Below, one piece after another: positions 33,784 through 42,464 of a DNA stretch of 64,000 nt. The notes under the pieces were generated by a model, which searched no databases, was not told the origin of the DNA, and saw only the letters and a program-made list of their open reading frames with translations. The position numbers were made by a program, and so were the translations under genes. The DNA is from Actinophytocola glycyrrhizae (GTDB lineage: Bacteria; Actinomycetota; Actinomycetes; Mycobacteriales; Pseudonocardiaceae). The stretch lies in assembly GCF_042653545.1 (NCBI RefSeq), contig NZ_JBHSIS010000022.1:1-64000 (forward strand). The letters are read 5' to 3'. Each line of letters opens with the position of its first letter. Position 1 is the stretch's first letter.

Positions 33784-35066
33784 CACTTCTCCACGTACAC
33801 GGTCGGGATCGCGGGCTCGCCCTGCGACAGCTTCAGCCCCTCCCAGGGGAGGCTGACCAGTCCGTCGCGGACGCGTTGTCTGCTCTCCTCAAGACTGGGC
33901 CCATCAGCGGCCGGTTGTCCACCCCGCAGCAGCGGCACCTGCAGCCGCCGGTCGTGCGGGCCCTCCTCGACCTCGGCGCCGACCACGTGCACGACCTCCT
34001 CGAGCGCGGTCCCGGTCGGCTTGTGCCTGCGCAGCGCGGCCTTGCGCCCGCCCTTGGACTCCTTGTGCGAGCTGCGTTTGGCCACCGGCCGACCGTCCAC
34101 CTCGACCAGTTTGTAGACCATCCCGGCGGTCGGCGAGCCGGAGCCGGTCACCAGCGACGTGCCGACGCCGTAGGCGTCCACCGGCTCCGCGCGCAGCGCC
34201 GCGATCGCGTACTCGTCGAGATCGCCGGACACCACGATCCTGGTGTTGCGGGCGCCGAGCGAGTCCAGCTGCTGGCGGGCCTGCCTGGCCAGCACCCCGA
34301 CGTCACCGGAGTCGATGCGGATGGCGCCGAGACCGGGACCGGCGACCTCGATCGCCGTCTCGATGCCCCGGGTGATGTCGTAGGTGTCCACGAGCAGCGT
34401 GGTGTCCGTGCCGAGTGCCTCGACCTGCGCGGTGAACGCGGCGTGCTCGCTGTCGTGCAGCAGCGTGAACGCGTGCGCGCACGTGCCCGCGGTCGGGATG
34501 CCGTACCGGCGTTTCGCCTCCAGGTTGGACGTCGTCGCGAACCCCGCGAGGTACGCGGCCCGCGCGGACGCGACCGCCGCCTCCTCGTGCGTGCGCCGCC
34601 CGCCCATCTCGATGATCGGCCGCCCGTTGGCCGCGCTCACCATCCGCGCACCGGCCGACACGATCGCGCTGTCGTGATTGAGGATCGACAGCACCAGCGT
34701 CTCAAGCACGACCGCCTCCGCGAAGGTGCCGCGCACGGTGAACAGCGGCGACCCTGGGAAGTACAGCTCGCCCTCGGCGTAGCCGTCGACGTCGCCGGTG
34801 AACCGGTAGTCCGCGAGCCAGTCCAGACAGGCCTGGTCGACCACCCCGGACAGCTGCGCGAGCTCGGCCTCGCCGAACGTGAACCTGCTGATGGCCTCCA
34901 CCACACGGCCCGTGCCGCCGACCACGCCGTAGCGGCGGCCGGCGGGCAGCCTGCGGGCGAAGGTCTCGAACACGCACTGCCGCTCCGCCGTGCCGTCGGC
35001 CAGGGCCGCGGCGAGCATGGTCAGCTCATAGTGGTCGGTGAGGAGCGCGGTGCTGGTACCGGTCAT
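33783..35066 (-). CDS. pncB: Nicotinate phosphoribosyltransferase
   Basis: Converts nicotinate and PRPP to nicotinate mononucleotide. It has 427 residues, the usual length. Landmarks are TDHYELTMLAAAL at the N-terminus, FETFARRLPAGRRYGVVGG, the active region GTCAHAFTLLHDSE with its His, the PRPP-binding strands IRIDSGDVGVLARQ and IVVSGDLDEYAI, and GVGTSLVTGSGSP. ATG 35066 is divergent from clpS across 33 bp, which must contain both promoters. It forms an operon with pncA. Confidence 0.95.
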   Translation of the reverse strand: MTGTSTALLTDHYELTMLAAALADGTAERQCVFETFARRLPAGRRYGVVGGTGRVVEAISRFTFGEAELAQLSGVVDQACLDWLADYRFTGDVDGYAEGELYFPGSPLFTVRGTFAEAVVLETLVLSILNHDSAIVSAGARMVSAANGRPIIEMGGRRTHEEAAVASARAAYLAGFATTSNLEAKRRYGIPTAGTCAHAFTLLHDSEHAAFTAQVEALGTDTTLLVDTYDITRGIETAIEVAGPGLGAIRIDSGDVGVLARQARQQLDSLGARNTRIVVSGDLDEYAIAALRAEPVDAYGVGTSLVTGSGSPTAGMVYKLVEVDGRPVAKRSSHKESKGGRKAALRRHKPTGTALEEVVHVVGAEVEEGPHDRRLQVPLLRGGQPAADGPSLEESRQRVRDGLVSLPWEGLKLSQGEPAIPTVYVEK

Positions 35067-35099
35067 GAACGCAGAGCGTAGACATGCCACCATGGATTT

Positions 35100-35399
35100 A
35101 TGTCGGTTTCCATGTCGACACCCGTCGAGCGGGTCGAACCGGTAACGGCCGAGTTCACGGCCGAGGACAAGCCGTGGCAGACCATCGTGTGGAACGACCC
35201 CGTGAACCTCATGTCGTACGTGACGTACGTGTTCCAGAAGCTGTTCGGCTACTCCCGTGAGCAGGCGACGAAACTCATGCTTGACGTGCACCACAAGGGC
35301 AGAGCGATCGTGTCCTCGGGCTCCAAGGAGAAGGTGGAGGGCGACGTCGCGCGACTGCACGCGGCCGGTCTCTGGGCGACCATGCAGCGCGAGTCGTGA
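35100..35399 (+). CDS. clpS: ATP-dependent Clp protease adaptor ClpS
   Basis: Adaptor of 99 residues that delivers N-degron proteins to ClpAP/ClpCP. The ClpS core WQTIVWNDPVNLMSYVTYVF contains the Asn-Asp pair of the N-degron pocket, followed by LMLDVHHKGRAIV with the second set of pocket residues. Start is ATG 35100 or the in-frame ATG at 35112. It overlaps the DUF2017 gene by 4 bases, an arrangement conserved in actinobacteria. Confidence 0.95.
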   Translation: MSVSMSTPVERVEPVTAEFTAEDKPWQTIVWNDPVNLMSYVTYVFQKLFGYSREQATKLMLDVHHKGRAIVSSGSKEKVEGDVARLHAAGLWATMQRES

Positions 35400-35962
35400 T
35401 CCCCTGGGAGCGGGCGGGCGACACCGTCATGACCAAGGTCGACCGGCAGGAGTCGGCCGTGCTGCGCACGGTCGTCGGCCAGATCGACGAGATGCTGAAG
35501 GCCAGGCAGGCCGAGGCGCCGCAGGACGAGCTGGCGGCACTCACCGGCATCCGCACCGGCCCGGCCACCGCGCCGGACGACCCGATCCTGTCCCGCCTGC
35601 TGCCCGACTTCCACCGCCTCGACTACGAGGACGCCGACACCAAGGACCGCGACTCGGCCGCGGCGCTGCGCTCGCTGCACGAGCCGGAGCTGCTGGACCT
35701 GAAGACCGGGGTGGCCGGTGTGCTGCTGGACACGTGCCCGCCGGGTGGTGGACTGGTCAAGCTGTCGCTGGAGCAGGCGGACGCGTGGCTCTCGGCGCTC
35801 AACGACGTGCGGCTGGCGCTGGGCACCACCATCGGCGTGTCCGAGGACATGCCCGACCAGCTGCCCGACGACGACCCGCGCGCCCCGCACCTGGGGATCT
35901 ACCACTGGCTGACGTGGATGCAGGAGAGCCTGGTCGCCGCGCTGACCGGCGGCGATGAGTAA
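35396..35962 (+). CDS. DUF2017 domain protein
   Basis: Protein of 188 residues of the DUF2017 family: LLPDFHRLDYEDADTKDRDSAAALR, core DSAAALRSLHEP, and VRLALGTTIGVSEDMP near the end. The family almost always follows clpS in actinobacteria, which hints at a link with proteolysis, but its role is unknown. GTG 35396 overlaps the clpS stop; its own stop overlaps the next start by 8 bases. Confidence 0.92.
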   Translation: MIPWERAGDTVMTKVDRQESAVLRTVVGQIDEMLKARQAEAPQDELAALTGIRTGPATAPDDPILSRLLPDFHRLDYEDADTKDRDSAAALRSLHEPELLDLKTGVAGVLLDTCPPGGGLVKLSLEQADAWLSALNDVRLALGTTIGVSEDMPDQLPDDDPRAPHLGIYHWLTWMQESLVAALTGGDE

Positions 35963-36977
35963 CGCGATCACCGACGTCGCCGGGGTGCTCGTCGGCCACC
36001 ACCAGCGCACCGGGGACGGCTGGGCGACCGGCACCACGGTCGTGCTGCTGCCACCCGGCACCACCGGCGCTGTCGACGGCCGGGGCGGCGCGCCGGGCAC
36101 CCGCGAGACCGACCTGCTCGTGCCCGAGAACCTGGTGGCGCAGGTCGACGCGGTGTGCCTGTCCGGCGGGTCCGCGTACGGGCTCGCCGCCGCCGACGGC
36201 GTGATGCGCTGGCTGTCCGAACGCAACCGCGGCCTGCGGGTCGGTGCCGGCGAGCACGAGGTCGTGCCGATCGTGCCCGGTGCGGTGCTGTTCGACCTGC
36301 CGAGGAGCGACTGGGGCAACCGCCCGGACGCCTCGTTCGGCTACGCGGCGTGCGAGAACGCGGCCGCCGAGTTCGCGGCCGGCTCGGTCGGCGCGGGCAC
36401 CGGTGCGAAGGTCGGGCAGCTCAAGGGCGGGATCGGCACCGCGTCGGCCACCGTCGACGGGTGCACCGTCGGCGCGCTGGCGGCCGTGAACGCGGCGGGC
36501 TCGGCCGTCGACGTCCAGACGGGCGTGCCCTACGCGGCCGACCACGAGGTCGCGGGCGAGTTCGGGGTGGTGTGGCCGCACGCTCCCGGTGTGCTGCCGG
36601 ACGTGGCGCGCACCGACCTGAACACCACGATCGGCGTGGTCGCCGTCGACGCGGACCTCACCAAGACCGAGTGCCGCCGCCTCGCGGTCGCCGCGCAGGA
36701 CGGCCTGGCCCGCGCGGTGCGCCCCGCCCACACGATGTTCGACGGGGACACGGTGTTCGCGGTCGCCACCGGGGCTCGTGCGCTGGCGACGGCCGGCGCG
36801 CCGTTCGGCCCGGTCGCACGGGCGGCCGCGCTGGACCGCCTGTGCACCGCGGCGGCGGAGACCTTCGCGCGGGCCATGGTGCACGGCCTGCTGGCCGCGA
36901 CGTCGCTCGCCGGGCTCCCCGCCTACCGGGACGTGTGGCCCGTCCCATCAACTGGGAACCCGGCGTCCGGCCAGTAA
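35955..36977 (+). CDS. P1/S58 family peptidase (DmpA-like aminopeptidase)
   Basis: N-terminal-nucleophile type aminopeptidase of 340 residues. Landmarks are VCLSGGSAYGLAAADGVMRWL, core CLSGGSAYGLAAADG, the segment GAGTGAKVGQLKGGIGTAS near the self-cleavage region, and DLNTTIGVVAVDADLTKTE before the putative nucleophile region. Relatives cleave peptides with N-terminal D- or beta-amino acids. In mycobacteria the homologous gene occupies the same place between clpS and mec. Confidence 0.9.
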   Translation: MSNAITDVAGVLVGHHQRTGDGWATGTTVVLLPPGTTGAVDGRGGAPGTRETDLLVPENLVAQVDAVCLSGGSAYGLAAADGVMRWLSERNRGLRVGAGEHEVVPIVPGAVLFDLPRSDWGNRPDASFGYAACENAAAEFAAGSVGAGTGAKVGQLKGGIGTASATVDGCTVGALAAVNAAGSAVDVQTGVPYAADHEVAGEFGVVWPHAPGVLPDVARTDLNTTIGVVAVDADLTKTECRRLAVAAQDGLARAVRPAHTMFDGDTVFAVATGARALATAGAPFGPVARAAALDRLCTAAAETFARAMVHGLLAATSLAGLPAYRDVWPVPSTGNPASGQ

Positions 36978-36988
36978 GATTCATAAAC

Positions 36989-37426
36989 GTGCTTCGGATA
37001 CGCCGTGACCTGGTCGACGCCATCCTCGCGCACGCCCGCCGGGACCACCCGGACGAGGCGTGCGGTGTCGTCGCCGGACCGGAGGGATCCGACCGGCCCG
37101 AGCGCTTCATCCCGATGCTGAACGCGGCGCGGTCGCCGACGTTCTACGAGTTCGACTCGGCCGACCTGCTGAAGCTGTACCGGGAGATGGACGCGGGCGA
37201 CGAGGTGCCGGTGGTGATCTACCACTCGCACACCGCGACCGAGGCGTACCCGTCGCGGACCGACGTCTCGTACGCGTCCGAGCCGGACGCCCACTACGTG
37301 CTGGTGTCCACCCGCGACGACACCGGCGAGTTCCGTTCGTACCGGATCGTCGACGGCGAGATCACCGAGGAACCGGTCGAGATCGTGGCGGAATACGAAC
37401 CGTCGACACAGGCGTTTTCCGAGTAA
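36989..37426 (+). CDS. mec: CysO-cysteine peptidase (JAMM metalloprotease)
   Basis: Zinc peptidase of 145 residues with the JAMM motif: Glu in HPDEACGVV, the pair HSH in VVIYHSHTATEAYPSRTD, and the Asp of that segment. In mycobacteria Mec releases cysteine from the CysO-cysteine adduct, and cysO and cysM follow immediately here as well. GTG 36989 is the start; no strong ribosome site is present, so translation may depend on the upstream gene 11 bases away. Confidence 0.94.
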   Translation: MLRIRRDLVDAILAHARRDHPDEACGVVAGPEGSDRPERFIPMLNAARSPTFYEFDSADLLKLYREMDAGDEVPVVIYHSHTATEAYPSRTDVSYASEPDAHYVLVSTRDDTGEFRSYRIVDGEITEEPVEIVAEYEPSTQAFSE

Positions 37427-37453
37427 GTCCCCCTTTGCAAGCGGAGGTTCCAC

Positions 37454-37726
37454 ATGGCGGTCACCGTCTCCATCCCGACGATCCTGCGCACCCACACCGG
37501 TGGTGAGAAGACGGTCGAGGCGAACGGCAGCACCGTGGCCGAGGTGATCGACAACCTCGAGTCCAACCACGGCGGCATCAAGGGCCGCCTGGTCAGGGAG
37601 GGCACGCTGCACCGCTTCGTGAACATCTACGTCAACGACGAGGACGTGCGGTTCTCCGGTGGGCTGGAAGCGGCCGTGGCCGACGGCGACAACGTGACGA
37701 TCCTGCCCGCCGTCGCGGGCGGCTGA
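37454..37726 (+). CDS. cysO: Sulfur carrier protein CysO (MoaD/ThiS family)
   Basis: Ubiquitin-fold sulfur carrier of 90 residues ending in Gly-Gly (ILPAVAGG), the site that is adenylated and thiocarboxylated. Typical landmarks are TILRTHTGGEKTVEA and FVNIYVNDEDVRF. It donates sulfur to O-phosphoserine bound by CysM, giving CysO-cysteine for Mec. GGAGG lies 6 bases upstream of ATG 37454. The activating E1-like enzyme is not in the window. Confidence 0.96.
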   Translation: MAVTVSIPTILRTHTGGEKTVEANGSTVAEVIDNLESNHGGIKGRLVREGTLHRFVNIYVNDEDVRFSGGLEAAVADGDNVTILPAVAGG

Positions 37727-37728
37727 CG

Positions 37729-38679
37729 TTGGCCCGCTACGACTCGCTGCTCGACGCGCTCGGCGACACCCCGCTCGTCGGACTGCCCCGCCTGTCACCC
37801 GGCGACGGCGTCCGCCTGTGGGCCAAGCTCGAGGACCGCAACCCGACCGGTTCGGTGAAGGACCGCGTGGCGCTGCGGATGATCGAGAAGGCCGAGGAGG
37901 ACGGGCTGCTGCGGCCCGGCTGCACGATCCTCGAACCGACGTCGGGCAACACCGGCATCTCGCTCGCCATGGCCGCGAAGCTCAAGGGCTACGGCCTGGT
38001 GTGCGTGATGCCGGAGAACACGTCGGAGGAGCGGCGGCAGCTGCTGGCCGCCTACGGCGCGCGGATCGTGAACTCGCCCGCCGCGGGCGGCTCGAACGAG
38101 GCCGTCCGGCGGGCCAAGGAGCTCGCGAAGCAGAACCCGGACTGGATCATGCTGTACCAGTACGGGAACCCGAACAACGCGGGCGCGCACTACCACGGCA
38201 CCGGCCCGGAGGTCCTGCGCGACCTGCCGTCGGTGACGCACTTCGTCGCCGGCCTCGGCACCACCGGCACCCTGGTCGGCGCGGGCCGCTACCTGCGTGA
38301 GCACAAGCCGGACGTGCAGATCATCGCGGCCGAGCCGCGCTACGGCGAGCTCGTGTACGGCCTGCGCAACCTCGACGAGGGGTTCGTGCCGGAGCTGTAC
38401 GACCCTGAGGTGCTGACCGGCCGGTACTCGGTCGGTTCCTACGACGCGCTGCGGCGGACCAGGGAGCTGCTGGAGACCGAGGGCATCTTCGCGGGCATCT
38501 CGACCGGCGCGATCCTGCACGCCGCGCTGGCCGCGGCCGACAAGGCGGTACGCGCGGGCAAGCAGGCGGACGTGGTCTTCATCGTCGCCGACGGCGGCTG
38601 GAAGTACCTGTCGACCGGCGCCTACAGCGGCTCGGTGGACGAGGCGGCCGCCCGCCTCGACGGGCACCTCTGGGCCTGA
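37729..38679 (+). CDS. cysM: CysO-dependent cysteine synthase
   Basis: PLP enzyme of 316 residues that adds CysO-borne sulfur to O-phosphoserine. Lys44 in NPTGSVKDR holds PLP; the substrate loop TSGNTGISLAMAA and the phosphate-binding GLGTTGTLVGAGRY are intact. The C-terminal part matches actinobacterial CysM rather than CysK. The start is a TTG at 37729, two bases after the cysO stop, fixed by family length. It works with mec and cysO in a sulfide-independent cysteine route resistant to oxidation. Confidence 0.94.
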   Translation: MARYDSLLDALGDTPLVGLPRLSPGDGVRLWAKLEDRNPTGSVKDRVALRMIEKAEEDGLLRPGCTILEPTSGNTGISLAMAAKLKGYGLVCVMPENTSEERRQLLAAYGARIVNSPAAGGSNEAVRRAKELAKQNPDWIMLYQYGNPNNAGAHYHGTGPEVLRDLPSVTHFVAGLGTTGTLVGAGRYLREHKPDVQIIAAEPRYGELVYGLRNLDEGFVPELYDPEVLTGRYSVGSYDALRRTRELLETEGIFAGISTGAILHAALAAADKAVRAGKQADVVFIVADGGWKYLSTGAYSGSVDEAAARLDGHLWA

Positions 38680-38708
38680 CCCCACGCCTCCTGAATAAGC
38701 TTGCCGCT

Positions 38709-39176
38709 GTGAGCCAGGTCATCGAGGTCATGCGCGAGACACGGGTCCCGGCCGGGATCGACACCGTGTGGGCGGTCGTGTCGGACGCCGGCCGTGCGGC
38801 GGACTGGTTCGACTTCGCCGACCGCACCGAGGTCCGGTCCGGGGACGGGGTCGGCCAGCTGCGCACCCAGCACGGGCACTGGGGCCGCCGCAGGTCGGAG
38901 GTCGACCAGGAGATCACCGAGTGCGTGCCCGGCAAGGTGCTGGCCTGGCGGCACGTCGCGGAGCGGATCGACGGCAGGCCTGCGCCGAAGTTCGCCACCC
39001 GCACCGAGTTCCGCATCGAGCTCGACGGCGACGCCGAGACCACCACGGTCCGGCTGCGGTCCCTGCAGACACCCGGCGGACCGGTGAAGGGCTGGCTCAT
39101 GCGGCGCGTGGGCACCAAGGACATCGAACGCAACATGGACCGCTCGCTGGAACGGCTCGCCGGGGTGCTGTCGTGA
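38709..39176 (+). CDS. SRPBCC family protein (polyketide cyclase/dehydrase-like)
   Basis: START-like protein of 155 residues: VIEVMRETRVPAGIDTVWAVV opens the fold (core VPAGIDTVWAVVSD), DWFDFADRTEVRSGDGVGQ and LAWRHVAERIDG follow, and a long C-terminal helix closes it (TKDIERNMDRSLERLAGVL). Such proteins bind hydrophobic ligands or act as cyclases. The ligand is unknown. Its stop overlaps the start of the racemase gene (GTGA). Confidence 0.85.
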   Translation: MSQVIEVMRETRVPAGIDTVWAVVSDAGRAADWFDFADRTEVRSGDGVGQLRTQHGHWGRRRSEVDQEITECVPGKVLAWRHVAERIDGRPAPKFATRTEFRIELDGDAETTTVRLRSLQTPGGPVKGWLMRRVGTKDIERNMDRSLERLAGVLS

Positions 39177-39883
39177 AGGTCATCGGCCTGCTCGGCGGCA
39201 TGAGCTGGGAGTCGAGCGCCGAATACTACCGGTATGTGAACGAGCGGGTCCGCGAACGGCTCGGCGGGCTGCACTCCGCGCACTGTGTCATGTACTCGGT
39301 CGACTTCGCCGAGATCGAGGAACTGCAGTCGGGCGGCCGGTGGAGCGAGGCCCGCGACGTGCTCGCCGAGGCCGCCGCCGCGCTCGCGCTCGCCGGCGCC
39401 GACTTCCTCGTGCTCTGCACCAACACCATGCACAAGGTCGCCGACGAGCTCACCGTCCTCCCGCTGCTGCACCTTGGCGACGCCACGGCCGCGGCCGTCA
39501 TGGCCGCGGGCGTCACGCGGGTCGGGCTGCTCGGCACGGCCTTCACGATGGAGCAGGACTTCTACCGCGACCGCCTTGCGGCCCACGGCCTCGACGTGCT
39601 CGTGCCCGCCGAGGCCGACCGCGCGGAGGTGCACCGGATCATCTACGAGGAGCTGGTCGTCGGCGTGGTCCGCGAGGAGTCCCGCCAGGTCTACCGCGAC
39701 GTGATCAAGCGTCTCGTCGAACGCGGTGCGCACGGCGTGATCCTCGGCTGCACCGAGATCGAGCTGCTGGTCGGCCAGGACGACAGCCCGGTCCCGGTCT
39801 TCCCGACCACCCGCCTGCACGCCGAGCTGGCCGCCGACCACGCCATGGGCCTCGCCGGGATACCAGGGACTTCTCAGGGTTGA
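39173..39883 (+). CDS. Aspartate/glutamate racemase family protein
   Basis: Cofactor-independent amino acid racemase of 236 residues. The two catalytic cysteines are in LVLCTNTMHKVAD and VILGCTEIELLVG, and the N-terminal GLLGGMSWESSAEYY is typical of the YgeA/aspartate racemase branch. It is distinct from MurI, which is encoded 600 bp downstream. GTG 39173 overlaps the preceding stop codon. Substrate specificity (Asp, Glu or a broader range) is not decided by the sequence. Confidence 0.92.
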   Translation: MKVIGLLGGMSWESSAEYYRYVNERVRERLGGLHSAHCVMYSVDFAEIEELQSGGRWSEARDVLAEAAAALALAGADFLVLCTNTMHKVADELTVLPLLHLGDATAAAVMAAGVTRVGLLGTAFTMEQDFYRDRLAAHGLDVLVPAEADRAEVHRIIYEELVVGVVREESRQVYRDVIKRLVERGAHGVILGCTEIELLVGQDDSPVPVFPTTRLHAELAADHAMGLAGIPGTSQG

Positions 39884-39924
39884 ACCCGACGCGGGCGCCG
39901 CGATTCCCACGTAGCCTCGATGAC

Positions 39925-40569
39925 GTGAGCACCTTGCCCGCACCGGCGCAGAAGCCCAAGAACCCGGTCAACCGCGTCCTGCCGCCCAGACCGCTGCAGG
40001 CGCTGATCGTGATCGGCTCCTTCGCCGTGCTGCTGTACGTCATCGAGATCGTCGACGCGGCCATGTCCGGCAGGCTCGACCAGTTCGGCATCCAGCCACG
40101 CGCGGTGGGCGGGCTCGACGGCATCCTGTGGGCACCGCTGCTGCACCACGGCTGGGCGCACCTGTTCGCCAACACGTTGCCGGTGCTGGTCTTCGGCTTC
40201 CTCGCGATGTCCAACGGCGTCGGCCAGTGGGCCGCTGTGACGCTCACCATCTGGCTGTTCAGCGGTGTCGGCGTGTGGCTGACCGGCGCCGACGGCACCA
40301 CGATCGGCGCGTCCGGGCTCGCGTTCGGCTGGCTCGCGTTCCTGCTGGTCCGGGGCATCTTCAACCGCGCGTTCGGGCAGATCGTGGTGGCCGTGGCCCT
40401 GTTCCTGTACTGGGGGAGCACGCTGCTGGGCGTCCTGCCAGGTGACCCGGGCGTGTCGTGGCAGGCACACCTGTTCGGCGCGATCGGCGGCATACTCGCG
40501 GCGTGGCTGGTTTCCGTGGCGAACAAAGCGACCCGATCGGCATCTTCGACTCCGGCGTCGGCGGCCTGA
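39925..40569 (+). CDS. Rhomboid family intramembrane serine protease
   Basis: Membrane protease of 214 residues with about six helices. The catalytic Ser lies in TTIGASGLAFGW, the catalytic His in VSWQAHLFGAIGG, and the family motif HHGWAHLFANTLPVLVFG is in the first periplasmic-loop region. In mycobacteria a rhomboid gene is found at the same place before murI. Its 3' end overlaps the murI coding region by about 67 bp. Confidence 0.94.
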   Translation: MSTLPAPAQKPKNPVNRVLPPRPLQALIVIGSFAVLLYVIEIVDAAMSGRLDQFGIQPRAVGGLDGILWAPLLHHGWAHLFANTLPVLVFGFLAMSNGVGQWAAVTLTIWLFSGVGVWLTGADGTTIGASGLAFGWLAFLLVRGIFNRAFGQIVVAVALFLYWGSTLLGVLPGDPGVSWQAHLFGAIGGILAAWLVSVANKATRSASSTPASAA

Positions 40570-41315
40570 CGGTCGCCCGCGCCATCGCGGACCAACTGCC
40601 CTCCGAGGCGCTGCGGTACGTCGGTGACACCGCGAACAGCCCGTACGGCCCGCTGTCGGTCGCGCAGGTGCGCCGCCACGCGATCGCGGTGGCCGACGAC
40701 CTGGTCGCCAGCGGCGTGAAACTCCTGGTCATCGCGTGCAACACGGCGTCGGCGGCCTGCCTGCACGACGCGCGTGAGCGGTACGACATCCCGGTCGTCG
40801 AGGTCGTCGTCCCCGCCGTGCGGCGCGCGGTGGCGACCACCCGCAACCGCCGCGTCGGCGTCATCGGCACCGAGGGCACGGTCCGCTCCCGCGCCTACGA
40901 GGACGCGTTCGGCGCCGTGCCGGACCTCTCGGTCACCAGTGCGGCCTGCCCCCGGTTCGTCGACTTCGTCGAGCGCGGCATCACGTCCGGCAGGCAGGTG
41001 CTGGGGCTCGCACAGGCGTACCTGGAGCCGCTTCAGCAGGCGGACGTGGACACGGTGGTGCTCGGCTGTACCCACTACCCGCTGCTCACCGGGGTGCTGC
41101 AGATCGTCATGGGCCCGGACGTGACACTCGTGTCCAGCGCGGAGGAAACCGCGAAGGACGTGGTCCGCGTGCTCACCGAACTGGACATGTTCGCCGAACC
41201 GGGCACCGGGCCCCGCCACGAGCTCACCGCGACCGGTGACCCGGCGCCGTTCGCCAGGCTGGCACGCCGTTTCCTCGGCCCCGACCTCGGTGCCTTCGCG
41301 GCCACCCGTGTGTAA
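40503..41315 (+). CDS. murI: Glutamate racemase
   Basis: Provides D-glutamate for peptidoglycan, about 270 residues. Landmarks are PIGIFDSGVGGLTVARAI with the catalytic Asp, LLVIACNTASAACL and VVLGCTHYPLLTG with the two catalytic cysteines. No ATG or GTG occurs immediately before the conserved start; GTG 40503 is the nearest, so the gene begins inside the rhomboid gene. Alternative starts lie further upstream. The overlap suggests coupled translation. Confidence 0.94.
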   Translation: MAGFRGEQSDPIGIFDSGVGGLTVARAIADQLPSEALRYVGDTANSPYGPLSVAQVRRHAIAVADDLVASGVKLLVIACNTASAACLHDARERYDIPVVEVVVPAVRRAVATTRNRRVGVIGTEGTVRSRAYEDAFGAVPDLSVTSAACPRFVDFVERGITSGRQVLGLAQAYLEPLQQADVDTVVLGCTHYPLLTGVLQIVMGPDVTLVSSAEETAKDVVRVLTELDMFAEPGTGPRHELTATGDPAPFARLARRFLGPDLGAFAATRV

Positions 41316-41326
41316 GGCTGTCGCTT

Positions 41327-42097
41327 GTGCTGCTGACCGTGCTCGGCTGTTCCGGGAGCACCCCGGGTCCCCGCTCACCATCGTCCGGTTACCTGCTGGA
41401 AGCCGACGGGTTCGCACTGGGTGTCGAACTCGGCAACGGCACACTCGCCGAACTGCAGGCCGTCCGCGACCCGTTCACCCTCGGTGGGCTCGTGTTCTCC
41501 CACCTCCACCCCGACCACTGCGCTGACTTCTCCGCGCTGACCGTCCTGCGCCGCTGGCACCCGAACCCCCCGGCGGACCCGAGAACCCACCGGCTCGCGG
41601 TGCACGCCCCGAAGGCGGCCCCGGCCCGCTTCGCCGCCGCGTACGCCCCGGACCGCGAGGAGTTCGAGACCGAGGTCCTCACCGACGTCTACGACTTCCA
41701 CCCGCTCGCACCGGGGTCGCGCGACATCGGCCCGTTCTCGGTGCGCACGGCGCAGGTCTTCCACCCGTGCGACGCGTACGGCTTCCGGTTCACGCACGGG
41801 ACCGCCACGCTCGCCTACACGGGTGACTCCGCGGTGTGCGAGGCCCTGGACGACCTGGCGGCCGATGTGGACGTCCTGCTGGGCGAGGCATCGTGGACCC
41901 ACGCGGACCACCACCCGCCCGGGGTGCACATGTCGGGTGTGGAACTGGGCTCGCTCGCGGCCCGCGCCGGTGTCGGCCGGTTGCTGATCACCCACGTCGC
42001 GCCGTGGACCGACCCCGACGCCGTCCTCGCCGAGGCCCGCTCTGTGTTCACGGGACCGGTAGAGCTGGCCACGCGGGGCGCCACGTACGAGATCTGA
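41327..42097 (+). CDS. MBL-fold metallohydrolase, Rv1339-like cyclic nucleotide phosphodiesterase
   Basis: Metallo-beta-lactamase-fold enzyme of 256 residues. The metal motif HLHPDHCAD (GLVFSHLHPDHCADF), the Asp in LAYTGDSAVCEAL and the His in GRLLITHVAPWTDP are intact. The gene lies between murI and rph as does Rv1339 of Mycobacterium tuberculosis, which was reported to hydrolyse cAMP. If that activity is kept, this host can degrade cyclic nucleotides, which matters for the cyclase-based system at 50 kb. GTG 41327 is the start. Confidence 0.88.
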   Translation: MLLTVLGCSGSTPGPRSPSSGYLLEADGFALGVELGNGTLAELQAVRDPFTLGGLVFSHLHPDHCADFSALTVLRRWHPNPPADPRTHRLAVHAPKAAPARFAAAYAPDREEFETEVLTDVYDFHPLAPGSRDIGPFSVRTAQVFHPCDAYGFRFTHGTATLAYTGDSAVCEALDDLAADVDVLLGEASWTHADHHPPGVHMSGVELGSLAARAGVGRLLITHVAPWTDPDAVLAEARSVFTGPVELATRGATYEI

Positions 42098-42245
42098 CGG
42101 TTGTCCACATGGGCCTGCCGTGGTCTGCCGTTTCTGTCGGTGGGCCTCGTTACGCTGGATTCCGGGGGGCCGGAGGCCGCGTGTTGATCTTGTGGCTGTT
42201 TTGTTGTCCCGCTTGGGTCTTCGGGGTGCTTTGGCGAGTGTTGGT

Positions 42246-42418
42246 GTTCGGTGGTGGCGGCGGATTTTACGGGCGGCCCCTCACGTGTCAAGGGCGCCTT
42301 CGGCGTCGCTTCGCGATGGCTTCGCCACCCTTGACACGCGAGCCTCCGCCGCCCTGCAGGGGACCTTGCGGGCAGGGCTGGCGCCCTGCCACTGGATTGC
42401 CCGCCGCCACCACCGAAC
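42246..42418. repeat. Large nested inverted repeat
   Basis: Outer arms GTTCGGTGGTGGCGGCGG (about 42246-42263) and its exact reverse complement (42401-42418). Inside lie CGTGTCAAGGG (42284-42294) with CCCTTGACACG (42328-42338), and a small hairpin around GGCAGGGCTGGCGCCCTGCC (42371-42390). The whole can fold into one branched structure of about 170 nt downstream of the phosphodiesterase gene. It could be a terminator or a remnant of a small mobile repeat. Confidence 0.7.
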
Positions 42419-42464
42419 CCTCTAGTGGTTTTCTGGTTGGGGTGTGTTGGGGGCGGGGGGCTTC

